The position numbers and the translations under genes were made by a program. The notes beneath the pieces are model-generated. The model saw only the letters and a program-made list of their open reading frames with translations. It ran no database searches and was not told where the DNA came from. Positions 17,455 to 28,497 of a DNA stretch of 64,000 nt are shown piece after piece; the stretch's first letter is position 1, and every line of letters starts with the position of its first letter. Source of the DNA: Yersinia aleksiciae (lineage in GTDB: Bacteria; Pseudomonadota; Gammaproteobacteria; Enterobacterales; Enterobacteriaceae). The stretch covers positions 1,404,073-1,468,072 of the forward strand of contig NZ_CP011975.1 in NCBI RefSeq assembly GCF_001047675.1. The letters run 5' to 3'.

Positions 17455-19781
17455 TCAACTTCCGCCACCCATTCACGTAATACCTGCACATCATTGCGCC
17501 ACTCTAATTTTAATTCATCGATCCAATCTTGCACGTTGTCCCACCATGCTGGTAGCGTCGGTGTTTGAATCTGCTGGGCAAGCTGCTGGAGGTGACGTAA
17601 GCCAACAGAACCTGCCGCGCCCTTAATTTTATGCGCTTCTTCGGTAATCCCCTTTTGGTCCCGCGCCGTCATATTTGAATCCAGCACTGCCAAGTAGCCC
17701 GGCATCATCTGTTCAAACATTTCCAGGCTTTGATGAATTAATTGCGGGCCGACCAAATCGATGTATTGTTCCAGCATCGCAGTATCAAGTAACGATTCAT
17801 GGGTTTGCATCACTTTAATTTCCTGTTTTTTGGCTGAGGAAGAGGGCTTATGATCCCAAAATTGCTTAATCATGGCCGTGAGCGCAGGCACCGACAACGG
17901 CTTACTCAGCACGTCATCCATCCCAGCGTCTAAATACTCTTTTTTGTCTTTAAGGACGTTGGCGGTCAATGCCACCAGTGGCGGCAGGGATTCGGAGTCA
18001 TATTCCGCTCGAATCTGCCGAGCAATATCCAACCCACTCATATCCGGCAACTGAATATCCAGCAGTACCAAATCAAAATCATCGGGTTTGAACATCGCCA
18101 ATGCATCGTGGCCATTCATCGCGACCTCGACGCTGTTACCCAGTTTCTCCAACACCGAGCGCGCGACAATCACGTTCAGCTCGATATCTTCCACCAGCAA
18201 GACGTGGAGTGCGGGTAGCGGCATGTCGTCGCCTGATGGCGCGCTGGCGGCTTGCTGCACCGCGGGTGCTTTAATCGTCAGGGTAAAGCAGGAGCCTGAT
18301 CCTTGGACACTTTTCACGGTAATATCGCCGCCCATGCTCTGCGCCAGCCGTTTAGACACCGCCAAGCCAATACCCGTGCCCGTTGCCGGACGGCCGCCGT
18401 TGCTGTCTTTCACCTGATAATACATGGCAAAGATTTTATCCTGCTCATCTTCAGGGATGCCCATACCTGAATCTTCCACTTCAAAAATCAGGCGGTCATT
18501 GCCCTCACGCCGCACCCGCACCACAATTTTGCCCTGCTGGGTAAATTTCACTGCGTTACCAATAAGATTCCACAAAATCTGACGTAAGCGCGTGCCGTCG
18601 GTGATGATCTTCTCTGGCAGCGGTAGTTCAGGCTCCATAATGAATTTCAGCCCTTTCGGCTGTACCAGCAAGCCGCTGAGATTTTCTAAATCCGCCATAA
18701 AACCTGTAAAATCAATCGGTTGATTATCCAATTGAACTTTGCGCCGCTCGAGTTTATCCATCTCAATGATATCGTTGAAAATATTCCCGAGGGTGATAGC
18801 ACTGACATGAATGGTTTTCAGGTATTTCAGTTGTTCGCTGTCTAATTCGGTATCCAGCAGAATGCGGCTCAGGCCCACAATGCCATTAAGCGGCGTCCGC
18901 AGCTCGTGGCTAATAGTTGAGATAAAGGTGGTCTTATCCCTACTGGCATTCTCCAGCGCGTCCTGATAGCGCTTACGCTCGGTTATATCGCGCCCGAAGC
19001 CCATCAAACCGTGACGTTTGCCGACACGATCATAAAACGGCACTTTTCGTAGCTCAAAGCAGGCTTTCCGGCCATCGGGGTAAACCAACCACTGCTCGTA
19101 GGTGAGAGAGACGTTATGGCGGAAGACTTTTTCATCGGTTTCCATCACCTTCTCAGCAATATCCGGCGCATAAACATCTTTGGGGGTCAGCCCGACCAAC
19201 TGCTTTTCACTCTTGCCCGTCAGCAGCTCCATCGCGCGGTTGCAGCCGGAGAACTCATTATCTTCGTTGCGGTAATAAACCAGATCCGGCGAAGCATCCA
19301 AGAAAGAGCGCAACAGGGCAGACTGCTGCCCTAATTCAACCTGAGCCTGCTCACGATGGCCCATCTCTTCTTTCAGTTTATCAACCACTTGCAGGTGCGC
19401 TTTTTCTGCTTTTTCACGCTCGACGATCTCTTGGTTGAGCTGAGCAATGTTTTCGGTCAGTTGCTTATTCAGCTCTAAATCGCGATAACGCATCACTTCA
19501 AGCTTATCCACCAGACGCGACAGTCGTTGGCGCGACTCTTCCAGTTGCTCTACCACCACCGACAGGAAATACACCGCCCAAGGTGTTATCAGTAGGCCAA
19601 AGAAGATCGACCGCACCAGATCGAGGGTTTCCACTGAACCGCTCAGCACAAAGGTCACCGCCATCTGTACCACCATGGCGAGCAATACCAGCACCGAGGC
19701 CAATAGCAGTGAGAAGCGAACCAGCCCCAACTTAACCATTAAATCAACGTAGTACTGGGCCAATACCCTGATTTGCTTCAT
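17445..19781 (-). CDS. arcB: Aerobic respiration sensor kinase ArcB
   Basis: A 778-residue tripartite hybrid kinase, the same length as E. coli ArcB. Two membrane helices (about 23-45 and 58-77) are followed by a coiled-coil linker, a PAS domain (about 153-270), HisKA with His in STISHELRTPLNG (near 292), an ATPase domain (GMGIPEDEQDKIF, GTGIGLAVSK), a receiver with Asp in LVLLDIQLPDMSG (near 576) and an HPt domain with His in EEAHKIKGAAGS (near 717). It senses quinone redox state and phosphorylates ArcA under low oxygen. The arcZ RNA converges on its 3' end. Confidence 0.97.
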   Translation of the reverse strand: MKQIRVLAQYYVDLMVKLGLVRFSLLLASVLVLLAMVVQMAVTFVLSGSVETLDLVRSIFFGLLITPWAVYFLSVVVEQLEESRQRLSRLVDKLEVMRYRDLELNKQLTENIAQLNQEIVEREKAEKAHLQVVDKLKEEMGHREQAQVELGQQSALLRSFLDASPDLVYYRNEDNEFSGCNRAMELLTGKSEKQLVGLTPKDVYAPDIAEKVMETDEKVFRHNVSLTYEQWLVYPDGRKACFELRKVPFYDRVGKRHGLMGFGRDITERKRYQDALENASRDKTTFISTISHELRTPLNGIVGLSRILLDTELDSEQLKYLKTIHVSAITLGNIFNDIIEMDKLERRKVQLDNQPIDFTGFMADLENLSGLLVQPKGLKFIMEPELPLPEKIITDGTRLRQILWNLIGNAVKFTQQGKIVVRVRREGNDRLIFEVEDSGMGIPEDEQDKIFAMYYQVKDSNGGRPATGTGIGLAVSKRLAQSMGGDITVKSVQGSGSCFTLTIKAPAVQQAASAPSGDDMPLPALHVLLVEDIELNVIVARSVLEKLGNSVEVAMNGHDALAMFKPDDFDLVLLDIQLPDMSGLDIARQIRAEYDSESLPPLVALTANVLKDKKEYLDAGMDDVLSKPLSVPALTAMIKQFWDHKPSSSAKKQEIKVMQTHESLLDTAMLEQYIDLVGPQLIHQSLEMFEQMMPGYLAVLDSNMTARDQKGITEEAHKIKGAAGSVGLRHLQQLAQQIQTPTLPAWWDNVQDWIDELKLEWRNDVQVLREWVAEVEKK

Positions 19782-19806
19782 AGCAACCTCTGTCAGTGTT
19801 TCCGGA

Positions 19807-19851
19807 TATACCCAAAATCAATGGTATTGCAGTGAAATTTAGGCATAAAGG
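19807..19851. repeat. Degenerate left end of an ERIC-type repeat
   Basis: Starts TATACCCAAAATCAATGG and continues with TATTGCAG, the usual left end of Yersinia ERIC copies, but the remainder is not recognisable. It lies in the arcB-yhcC gap. Confidence 0.45.
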
Positions 19852-19910
19852 TATCCCCAAAGTCATTGGAGTTGCAGCTACCCCCTGCAACTTCAAGTCC
19901 GAAGGGGATA
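19852..19910. repeat. Mini-ERIC palindrome
   Basis: A 59-base palindrome: TATCCCC at the left, GGGGATA at the right, and inside GAGTTGCAG / CTGCAACTTC around a 7-base loop. It keeps the ERIC ends and lacks the middle. It is one of several such short copies in the window. Confidence 0.65.
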
Positions 19911-20054
19911 AAGCATACCGTAAAACTGGCTAGAGATAAGATGGCTTCCTTAGAAGTGTGGAAAAGATTGCAAATCACGGTGAGAGATTGGGAAATAAGC
20001 CGATTATCTGCCAATAAACGGCAGATATAGCCGAAGACGACGCGCAGTAGCTGA

Positions 20055-20957
20055 TCACAGCCCCGAAGCTTGCCCACCATGGGCAAGCATATAGTGATTA
20101 AGCGCATTCATGCCGGTCCACCGATTCTCACACCACAAGGGGGCAAGCAGCGTGGGGCGGCGCGCGCTGGCGGAAATTCGGTGATAAACAATCTCCGCGG
20201 GTGTATGGCGAATCATTTCACCGGCAGTCAGCACGTAATCCTCCAGCGCCAACTCCGGCAAGCGCCCTGCCCGCCAGGCTTTCGCCATAGTGCTGCCCTC
20301 GACGATATGTAGCGGATGCAGCTTCAGCCCATCAACGCCAGCCGCCACCACCTTTTCCAATGTTTCCATCCCCTGTGCCTGGTCCTCGCCGGGCAGGCCA
20401 ACAATCAAATGGCAGCACACTTTGAGGCCACGAGCACGGGCGCGGCGCGCGGTCTGCTGATAGCAGGCAAAATCATGGCCGCGATTAATACGTTTGAGGG
20501 TTTTATCATTGGCAGTCTGTAGCCCTAACTCAAGCCAGACCTCATAACCTTGCTGCTGATAGTCACTCAGCAAATCCAGCACCGCATCCGGTACACAGTC
20601 AGGGCGAGTACCCACACACAAACCGACGATGTCAGCTTCGGCCAGCGCCTGCTCATACATCGCGGCCAGCGCATTCACCTCTGCATAAGTACTGGTATAG
20701 GCCTGAAAGTAAGCCAGGTAACGATTTGCTCGATTAGTTTTTTTTGCCTGTGCCGCTAACTGCTGCGCAATACTTTGTTGCTGCATTTGCTCATCGGCAA
20801 ATGAGGCTACCTGACAAAAAGTGCAACCGCCACGGCCGAGGGTGCCATCACGATTGGGGCAGCTAAACCCGCCATGTAGCGTGAGTTTATGCACTTTTTC
20901 ACCGTAGCGGCGCTGTAAATCCGCACCAAACATATTGACTAATTGCTGCAACTGCAT
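20055..20957 (-). CDS. yhcC: Radical SAM protein YhcC
   Basis: A 300-residue radical-SAM protein of the elongator-protein-3-like group. The cluster motif CTFCQVASF is preceded by the related GFSCPNRDGTLGRGG; further conserved blocks are LCVGTRPDCVPD and VCCHLIVGLPGED. The reaction is not established. I chose ATG at 20957 (MQLQQLVNMFGADLQRRYG) because it aligns with the E. coli start, although the frame is open up to 21125. The C-terminus is a little shorter than in E. coli. Its divergent neighbour is gltB, as in E. coli. Confidence 0.92.
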   Translation of the reverse strand: MQLQQLVNMFGADLQRRYGEKVHKLTLHGGFSCPNRDGTLGRGGCTFCQVASFADEQMQQQSIAQQLAAQAKKTNRANRYLAYFQAYTSTYAEVNALAAMYEQALAEADIVGLCVGTRPDCVPDAVLDLLSDYQQQGYEVWLELGLQTANDKTLKRINRGHDFACYQQTARRARARGLKVCCHLIVGLPGEDQAQGMETLEKVVAAGVDGLKLHPLHIVEGSTMAKAWRAGRLPELALEDYVLTAGEMIRHTPAEIVYHRISASARRPTLLAPLWCENRWTGMNALNHYMLAHGGQASGL

Positions 20958-21251
20958 AATCTTGGCACTGCCTGTCTGAAAAGAACCCAAGATTACCCGC
21001 CAACGATGTTGTGCGCGATGACAGAGATCAACTCCCATGCCCTTGGGTGCAACTTCGCATAACCATTCATTATAAATGCAAATAAAATCACTTGACCGAT
21101 GATTAAATTTTCTTATTTCCACCAAGCCCTTAGCGCTTCTATTACAATTCAGTGAAAAATAGTTTTAAACACCAATAAATATCATAAAACCAGAATATAA
21201 CTCTAACATCCCCGCCAGCACTAGCATGGTGCAGAGATTTGTCGATTGCAC

Positions 21252-21273
21252 TATAGTGAGACAGCTCACAATT
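21252..21273. promoter_or_regulatory. CRP-like site 1 upstream of gltB
   Basis: TAGTGA-GACAGC-TCACAA, one mismatch from the TGTGA-N6-TCACA consensus core, about 390 bases before the gltB start. Confidence 0.55.
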
Positions 21274-21499
21274 TCATGTTTACCGCACAATGCATTCGAC
21301 GGGTAAAAAACGCCAATAAACACATATTTTTCATGGTGATAAAGCCATTATTTACCTTAAAGATAGTTCTTAAGCCTATATTTGACCTGAGTATTCTTTC
21401 TCGCTAAGTTGGAGGTCCGCTGGAAGCTTTCTAGACGGGCAAACGTCTAGTCATAATTATGCAGTAATTTAAGACTCCCTCTTAAAACAAGTCTTTTAC

Positions 21500-21523
21500 C
21501 ACTTGTGAGAACCGTCACAAGAG
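21500..21523. promoter_or_regulatory. CRP-like site 2, perfect consensus core
   Basis: CTTGTGA-GAACCG-TCACAAG: a perfect inverted repeat containing TGTGA-N6-TCACA, 134 bases before the gltB start. Depending on the transcription start it could be an operator inside the leader or an RNA hairpin. Confidence 0.6.
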
Positions 21524-21654
21524 GCCATTGGCGGAGGGCGGAAAAGCAGATTTGCCGCAAAATACGCGCCTGTCAGCCCACACCGTCTTATGTCGCGATG
21601 TCCTTCTGGAGTCGGTTTGTGAGAGTCTCGCAGAGCCTGGGGAGGTTCACTGAT

Positions 21655-24600
21655 ATGTTGTACGATAAATCCCTTGAGAGGGACAACTGTGGTTTCGGCC
21701 TAATCGCCCACATAGAAGGCGAACCTAGCCATAAGGTCGTGCGTACCGCTATACACGCACTGGCCCGCATGCAACACCGTGGCGCGATCCTTGCTGATGG
21801 CAAGACCGGCGACGGCTGTGGTCTGCTTTTACAAAAACCGGATCGCTTTTTCCGGATGGTCGCCGAAGAACGCGGATGGCGTTTGGCCAAAAACTATGCC
21901 GTCGGCATGATGTTCCTCAGTCAGGACGAAGAACTCGCCAAGGCAAGCCGCCGCATTGTAGAAGAAGAATTGCAAAACGAAACGCTGTCGGTCATCGGCT
22001 GGCGTGAAGTGCCGACCAACCCAGATGTTCTTGGTGAAATCGCTCTCTCCTCCCTGCCTCGGATTGAACAAATTTTTGTGAACGCCCCTGCGGGTTGGCG
22101 TCCACGTGATATGGAACGCCGCCTATTTGTCGCGCGTCGCCGTATCGAAAAGCGTATTTTAGGTGACAAAGATTTCTACGTTTGTAGTTTCTCTAACCTG
22201 GTGACGATCTATAAAGGCTTATGTATGCCTGCGGATCTGCCTCGCTTTTATCTTGATTTGGCCGACCTGCGCCTTGAATCGGCCATTTGCCTGTTCCATC
22301 AGCGTTTCTCAACCAACACCGTGCCACGCTGGCCGCTGGCTCAGCCGTTCCGCTATCTGGCCCATAATGGCGAAATCAATACCATCGCCGGTAACCGCCA
22401 ATGGGCGCGCGCACGTGCTTACAAATTCAAAACGCCATTAATCCCTGATTTGCAGGATGCAGCGCCATTCGTCAATGAGACCGGCTCGGACTCCAGTTCA
22501 CTGGATAACATGCTGGAGCTGTTCCTCAGTGGCGGTATGGACTTGATCCGCGCCATGCGTCTGCTGGTGCCACCGGCCTGGCAGAACAACCCGGATATGG
22601 ATACCGATCTACGCGCCTTCTTTGACTTCAACTCCATGCACATGGAGCCATGGGATGGCCCGGCTGGGATTGTGATGTCAGATGGTCGTTATGCGGCTTG
22701 TAACCTTGACCGTAATGGCCTGCGCCCTGCGCGTTATGTCATCACCAAAGACAAGCTTATCACCTGCGCCTCTGAAGTCGGTATCTGGGATTACCAGCCC
22801 GATGAAGTGATTGAAAAAGGCCGCGTCGGCCCCGGTGAACTGATGGTGATCGATACCCGCAGCGGTAAGATCCTACACTCTGCCGAAACCGATAACGATC
22901 TGAAAAGCCGCCACCCATATAAAGAGTGGATGGAGAAGAACGTTAAGCGTCTGGTGCCGTTTGAAGACTTGCCGGAAGATCAGGTGGGTAGCCGCCAGTT
23001 AGATGATTCGACACTGGAAACCTATCAGAAGCAGTTTGGTTACAGCAGCGAAGAGCTAGATCAAGTCATCCGCGTACTGGGTGAAATTGGTCAGGAAGCC
23101 ACAGGTTCTATGGGCGATGACACCCCATTTGCTGTGTTGTCGAGCGGTCCACGCATTATTTATGATTACTTCCGCCAGCAGTTCGCGCAGGTCACCAACC
23201 CGCCAATCGATCCGCTGCGTGAAGCACACGTCATGTCACTGGCCACCAGTATCGGCCGCGAAATGAATGTGTTCTCGGAAGCTGAAGGTCAGGCCCACCG
23301 TCTGAGCTTTAAATCACCCATTTTGCTGTTCTCTGATTTCCAGCAGCTCACTACGCTGGAAGGGGAGCATTACCGCGCTGATCGTCTGGATTTGACCTTT
23401 GATCCGGCTGAAACTGATTTAGAACAAGCGGTGCTTGCACTGTGCGACGAAGCCGAGCGCAAAGTTCGCGATGGTGCCGTGATGCTGGTGTTGTCAGATC
23501 GTGCCATTGCCCCGAATCGCCTGCCGGTTCCAGCGCCAATGGCCGTTGGTGCCGTTCAGACCCGTCTGGTAGAAAAAAACCTGCGCTGCGACGCGAACAT
23601 TATTGTTGAAACCGCCAGCGCCCGTGACCCGCATCACTTCGCCGTGCTGCTCGGTTTTGGTGCGACCGCGATTTACCCTTATTTAGCTTATGAATCATTG
23701 GCTAAATTGGTTGATACCCAAGCTATTGATAAGAAGTATCGCGATGTGATGCTTAACTATCGTAACGGGATCAATAAGGGCCTGTACAAAATCATGTCCA
23801 AAATGGGCATCTCGACCGTTGCCTCATACCGCTGCGCCAAGCTGTTTGAAGCCGTTGGCCTGCATCGTGAACTGACGGATCTCTGCTTCCAAGGGGTGGT
23901 AAGCCGCATCGGCGGGGCCAGCTTCAGCGATTTCCAACAGGATTTGCAGAATCTGTCCAAACGCGCTTGGCTGAAACGCAAACCATTGGATCAGGGCGGT
24001 TTACTGAAATTTGTCCACAACGGCGAATACCATGCGTATAACCCAGATGTGGTCAGCACCTTACAAACTGCGGTCCACAGCGGTGAATACAGCGATTATC
24101 AGGTTTACGCCAAACTGGTGAATGAGCGACCGATTGCCACACTGCGCGATCTGCTGGCGATTAAACCGCAAGGCACGCCTATCCCTGTCGATCAGGTTGA
24201 GCCGGCTGAATCTCTGTTCACCCGCTTTGATACCGCCGCGATGTCTATCGGCGCACTGAGTCCGGAAGCCCACGAGTCACTGGCTATCGCCATGAACAGT
24301 CTCGGCGGCTTCTCCAACTCCGGCGAAGGTGGCGAAGATCCAGCGCGTTACGGCACCAATAAGGTGTCCCGTATCAAGCAGGTGGCCTCAGGTCGTTTCG
24401 GTGTCACACCCGCGTATCTGGTGAATGCTGATGTTATCCAGATCAAAGTGGCCCAAGGCGCGAAACCGGGTGAAGGCGGTCAGTTACCGGGTGATAAAGT
24501 CACGCCGTATATCGCCAAATTGCGCTATTCCGTCCCGGGCGTGACCTTGATCTCCCCACCACCGCACCATGATATTTACTCAATCGAAGACTTGGCACAG

Positions 24601-26115
24601 CTGATTTTCGACTTGAAACAGGTCAATCCGAAAGCCCTGATTTCAGTGAAACTGGTGTCTGAGCCAGGTGTGGGCACGATTGCCACCGGTGTGGCGAAAG
24701 CTTACGCCGACCTGATTACCATTGCCGGTTACGACGGTGGTACTGGCGCTAGCCCGCTGTCATCGGTGAAATATGCCGGTTGTCCGTGGGAACTGGGGCT
24801 GGTTGAAACACAGCAAGCACTGGTTGCCAATGGATTGCGCCATAAAATCCGTCTGCAAGTGGATGGCGGCCTGAAAACCGGCGTAGATATTGTGAAAGCC
24901 GCGATTCTAGGTGCAGAGAGCTTCGGCTTCGGCACTGGCCCTATGGTGGCGCTGGGTTGTAAATACCTGCGTATTTGTCATCTGAATAACTGCGCCACAG
25001 GTGTCGCAACTCAAGATGAGAAACTGCGTCGTGACCACTATCACGGCTTACCTGAGCGGGTAGTGAACTACTTCCAGTTCATCGCGCGGGAAACCCGTGA
25101 AATCATGGCCGAGTTGGGTGTGCGTCAACTGGTTGATTTGATTGGCCGTACTGACATGTTACTGGAGCTGGAGGGTATATCAGCCAAACAGAACAAGCTG
25201 GATCTGTCGCCGTTGCTGCAAACTGCCACGCCGCATCCGGGTAAAGCACTGTATTGCACCGAAAGTAACCCGCCGTTCGATAAGGGGTCACTGAACAAAG
25301 AGTTACTGTCGCAGGCTGAGTCACACATTGAAGCCAAACACAGCAAAACATTTTACTTTGATATCCGCAACACTGACCGCTCTGTGGGCGCGTCATTGTC
25401 CGGCGCGATTGCCACTAAACATGGCGATCAAGGCATGGCGACCGATCCGATCAAAGCTTACTTCTCCGGCACTGCGGGTCAGAGCTTTGGCGTCTGGAAT
25501 GCGGGCGGCGTTGAGCTGACCTTGACGGGCGATGCCAACGACTATGTGGGTAAAGGGATGGCTGGTGGTCGCATCGCGGTGCGCCCTCCGGTGGGTTCTA
25601 ACTTCCGTAGCCACGAAGCCAGTATTGTCGGCAACACCTGCCTATATGGCGCCACTGGTGGCAAATTATTCGCCGCAGGTCGTGCAGGTGAGCGTTTCGC
25701 GGTACGTAACTCCGGTGCTATCACCGTGGTTGAAGGTATCGGCGATAACGGTTGTGAATATATGACTGGCGGGATTGTTTGCGTACTGGGCCGCACCGGG
25801 ATTAACTTCGGTGCCGGTATGACGGGGGGTTTCGCTTACGTTCTTGATGAAGACGGTGAATTCCGTAAACGTGTTAACCCTGAGCTGGTAGAAGTTTTGG
25901 ATGTCGATCAACTGGCTATCCATGAAGAGCATCTGCGTGGGCTGATCACTGAGCACGTTCAGTTGACAGGTTCTAGCCGTGGCGAAGAAATTCTGGCTAA
26001 CTGGCCGGAGTGGGTGACCAAGTTTGCTTTGGTTAAACCGAAATCCAGCGATGTGAAAGCACTGTTGGGCCACCGTAGCCGTTCCGCAGCTGAGCTGCGG
26101 GTTCAAGCGCAGTAA
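21655..26115 (+). CDS. gltB: Glutamate synthase (NADPH) large subunit
   Basis: A 1486-residue flavoprotein that transfers the amide nitrogen of glutamine to 2-oxoglutarate, giving two glutamates. The N-terminal Ntn amidotransferase begins at Cys12 (DNCGFGLIAHIEG), which must become the first residue after removal of a short propeptide. The FMN/2-oxoglutarate domain lies near residues 800-1200 (GEGGEDPARYG, DGGTGASPLSS, DGGLKTGVDIVKA). The 3Fe-4S cysteines are in CKYLRICHLNNCATGVATQ. The beta-helical C-terminal domain follows. ATG 21655 has GGGAGG 9 bases upstream; the frame extends to 21505 and E. coli has a longer propeptide, so the exact start is not certain. gltD follows after 9 bases. Confidence 0.95.
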   Translation: MLYDKSLERDNCGFGLIAHIEGEPSHKVVRTAIHALARMQHRGAILADGKTGDGCGLLLQKPDRFFRMVAEERGWRLAKNYAVGMMFLSQDEELAKASRRIVEEELQNETLSVIGWREVPTNPDVLGEIALSSLPRIEQIFVNAPAGWRPRDMERRLFVARRRIEKRILGDKDFYVCSFSNLVTIYKGLCMPADLPRFYLDLADLRLESAICLFHQRFSTNTVPRWPLAQPFRYLAHNGEINTIAGNRQWARARAYKFKTPLIPDLQDAAPFVNETGSDSSSLDNMLELFLSGGMDLIRAMRLLVPPAWQNNPDMDTDLRAFFDFNSMHMEPWDGPAGIVMSDGRYAACNLDRNGLRPARYVITKDKLITCASEVGIWDYQPDEVIEKGRVGPGELMVIDTRSGKILHSAETDNDLKSRHPYKEWMEKNVKRLVPFEDLPEDQVGSRQLDDSTLETYQKQFGYSSEELDQVIRVLGEIGQEATGSMGDDTPFAVLSSGPRIIYDYFRQQFAQVTNPPIDPLREAHVMSLATSIGREMNVFSEAEGQAHRLSFKSPILLFSDFQQLTTLEGEHYRADRLDLTFDPAETDLEQAVLALCDEAERKVRDGAVMLVLSDRAIAPNRLPVPAPMAVGAVQTRLVEKNLRCDANIIVETASARDPHHFAVLLGFGATAIYPYLAYESLAKLVDTQAIDKKYRDVMLNYRNGINKGLYKIMSKMGISTVASYRCAKLFEAVGLHRELTDLCFQGVVSRIGGASFSDFQQDLQNLSKRAWLKRKPLDQGGLLKFVHNGEYHAYNPDVVSTLQTAVHSGEYSDYQVYAKLVNERPIATLRDLLAIKPQGTPIPVDQVEPAESLFTRFDTAAMSIGALSPEAHESLAIAMNSLGGFSNSGEGGEDPARYGTNKVSRIKQVASGRFGVTPAYLVNADVIQIKVAQGAKPGEGGQLPGDKVTPYIAKLRYSVPGVTLISPPPHHDIYSIEDLAQLIFDLKQVNPKALISVKLVSEPGVGTIATGVAKAYADLITIAGYDGGTGASPLSSVKYAGCPWELGLVETQQALVANGLRHKIRLQVDGGLKTGVDIVKAAILGAESFGFGTGPMVALGCKYLRICHLNNCATGVATQDEKLRRDHYHGLPERVVNYFQFIARETREIMAELGVRQLVDLIGRTDMLLELEGISAKQNKLDLSPLLQTATPHPGKALYCTESNPPFDKGSLNKELLSQAESHIEAKHSKTFYFDIRNTDRSVGASLSGAIATKHGDQGMATDPIKAYFSGTAGQSFGVWNAGGVELTLTGDANDYVGKGMAGGRIAVRPPVGSNFRSHEASIVGNTCLYGATGGKLFAAGRAGERFAVRNSGAITVVEGIGDNGCEYMTGGIVCVLGRTGINFGAGMTGGFAYVLDEDGEFRKRVNPELVEVLDVDQLAIHEEHLRGLITEHVQLTGSSRGEEILANWPEWVTKFALVKPKSSDVKALLGHRSRSAAELRVQAQ

Positions 26116-27543
<1,428 letters not shown>

Positions 27544-27576
27544 TACTCAAAACTTTCCGATCATTTAATGGTGTCG

Positions 27577-27705
27577 AGGGCTGGTTAATCCAGCCCTGAG
27601 GTTAGTGACAAACCCAGCATTAAACCTGGTGCATGGCGGGGCGACTGCACCGATGGGCGCTCCGACGGCTTACGCCGTTACGGCCCATTAGGTACATTTC
27701 CCCGC
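27577..27705. repeat. Hairpin-rich element downstream of gltD
   Basis: AGGGCTGG/CCAGCCCT (27577-27597) is followed by a nested long hairpin: GCGGGG (27636) with CCCCGC (27700-27705), TGGGC with GCCCA, and ACGGC with GCCGT at the tip. No coding sequence fits. It has the look of a dispersed palindromic repeat. Confidence 0.5.
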
Positions 27706-27728
27706 TAATCAACTTTGTCAGCAGTCTG

Positions 27729-27752
27729 AGGGCGGGTCATCCAGCCCTTTTC
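27729..27752 (+). terminator. Probable terminator of gltBD
   Basis: AGGGCGGG-TCAT-CCAGCCCT (one mismatch) followed by TTTTC. It is a near repeat of the hairpin at 27577-27597, which has no T-run. Confidence 0.55.
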
Positions 27753-27933
27753 ATTGCTATTTTTCCCCTGCACACCCCCGCCCAAGATTTTGTAACAATC
27801 TCAATATCCCTTATTTGCAGCATTTTAATCGTGAAGCGCTATAGTAAAGGCCGAGTTTATAATTGCTTTTGGGCCTACATCGCTTGGCCTACTTATCTTG
27901 TTACGCCCCGTTTTAAAGAAAGGATTATCTGTT

Positions 27934-28419
27934 ATGAAATCTCACTTACTTTTTATTGCTGGCGGATTGCTGGCGATGAGTGGCAGCGCATTGGCGATGT
28001 CGCTGAATTATCAAGAAGTTGGCTATAACATTGAGGCTCGAGGTGCTCGCGCAGTAGTGGCTGAACTGGCAAAAGCTGGGCAACTCCCGGCGGTAGAGAA
28101 TAATATCAAGCTGGGTGATGATAACTGGATTGCCATGGCCCCTAAACTGGCCGATGGTGGGAATGCGAATTTCACTGCCGGCGTGAAATCAGCACTCTCT
28201 TCCGCGCTGATTTATAATCCAGCCGCAGTGCTAAAAGCGGTAAGCGACAGTAAAACACTCAAGTTATCAGAGATTTGTACCGCGCCAGCTGATATCAAAG
28301 ACAGCGCCGCCAAAGCCAGCTTCCAGCAGCGCGCCTCTCATACTCTATCCACGATCAGAAATAGCGACATGATGAGTCAGCGTGATAGCTGTCTGGCCGA
28401 ATTGAAAAAGTTATCTTGA
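27934..28419 (+). CDS. Exported protein of unknown function
   Basis: A 161-residue protein with a clear signal peptide (about residues 5-20, cleavage after ALA) and a mature part of mostly helical character. Only two Cys are present, at about 112 and 153 (SEICTAPAD and RDSCLAEL), which could form a disulfide in the periplasm. AAAGGA precedes the ATG at 27934. No family was recognised. The gene stands alone between gltD and the convergent sspB, with its own upstream region. Confidence 0.78.
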   Translation: MKSHLLFIAGGLLAMSGSALAMSLNYQEVGYNIEARGARAVVAELAKAGQLPAVENNIKLGDDNWIAMAPKLADGGNANFTAGVKSALSSALIYNPAAVLKAVSDSKTLKLSEICTAPADIKDSAAKASFQQRASHTLSTIRNSDMMSQRDSCLAELKKLS

Positions 28420-28441
28420 ATATGGGTTCTGAGGAAATGAT

Positions 28442-28463
28442 AAGGGCGGCCAATGCCGCCCTT
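28442..28463. terminator. Bidirectional hairpin between the exported protein and sspB
   Basis: AAGGGCGGC-CAAT-GCCGCCCTT, a perfect 9-base stem between convergent genes; T-runs are short on both sides. Confidence 0.6.
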
Positions 28464-28497
28464 AAAAATGCTAATGCTATGCTTGAAAACGAAGGGG

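Larger units (their letters stand above)
20958..21654 (+). promoter_or_regulatory. Long gltB upstream and leader region
   Basis: Nearly 700 bases separate yhcC and gltB. Two CRP-like palindromes (21252-21273 and 21500-21523), a hairpin CTAGACG/CGTCTAG (21431-21450) and an AAGACT/AGTCTT pair (about 21470-21495) are visible. A long regulatory region fits the known control of gltBD by Lrp, IHF and CRP in E. coli; exact Lrp and IHF sites could not be assigned by eye. Confidence 0.55.

Noticed and set aside
20958..21125. Upstream extension of yhcC
   Set aside because: The added residues have no counterpart in E. coli YhcC and the inner start has the conserved MQLQ N-terminus.
27633..28028. A 131-codon open frame upstream of the exported protein
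   Set aside because: It reads through a palindromic repeat and overlaps the signal-peptide region of the exported protein in another frame.
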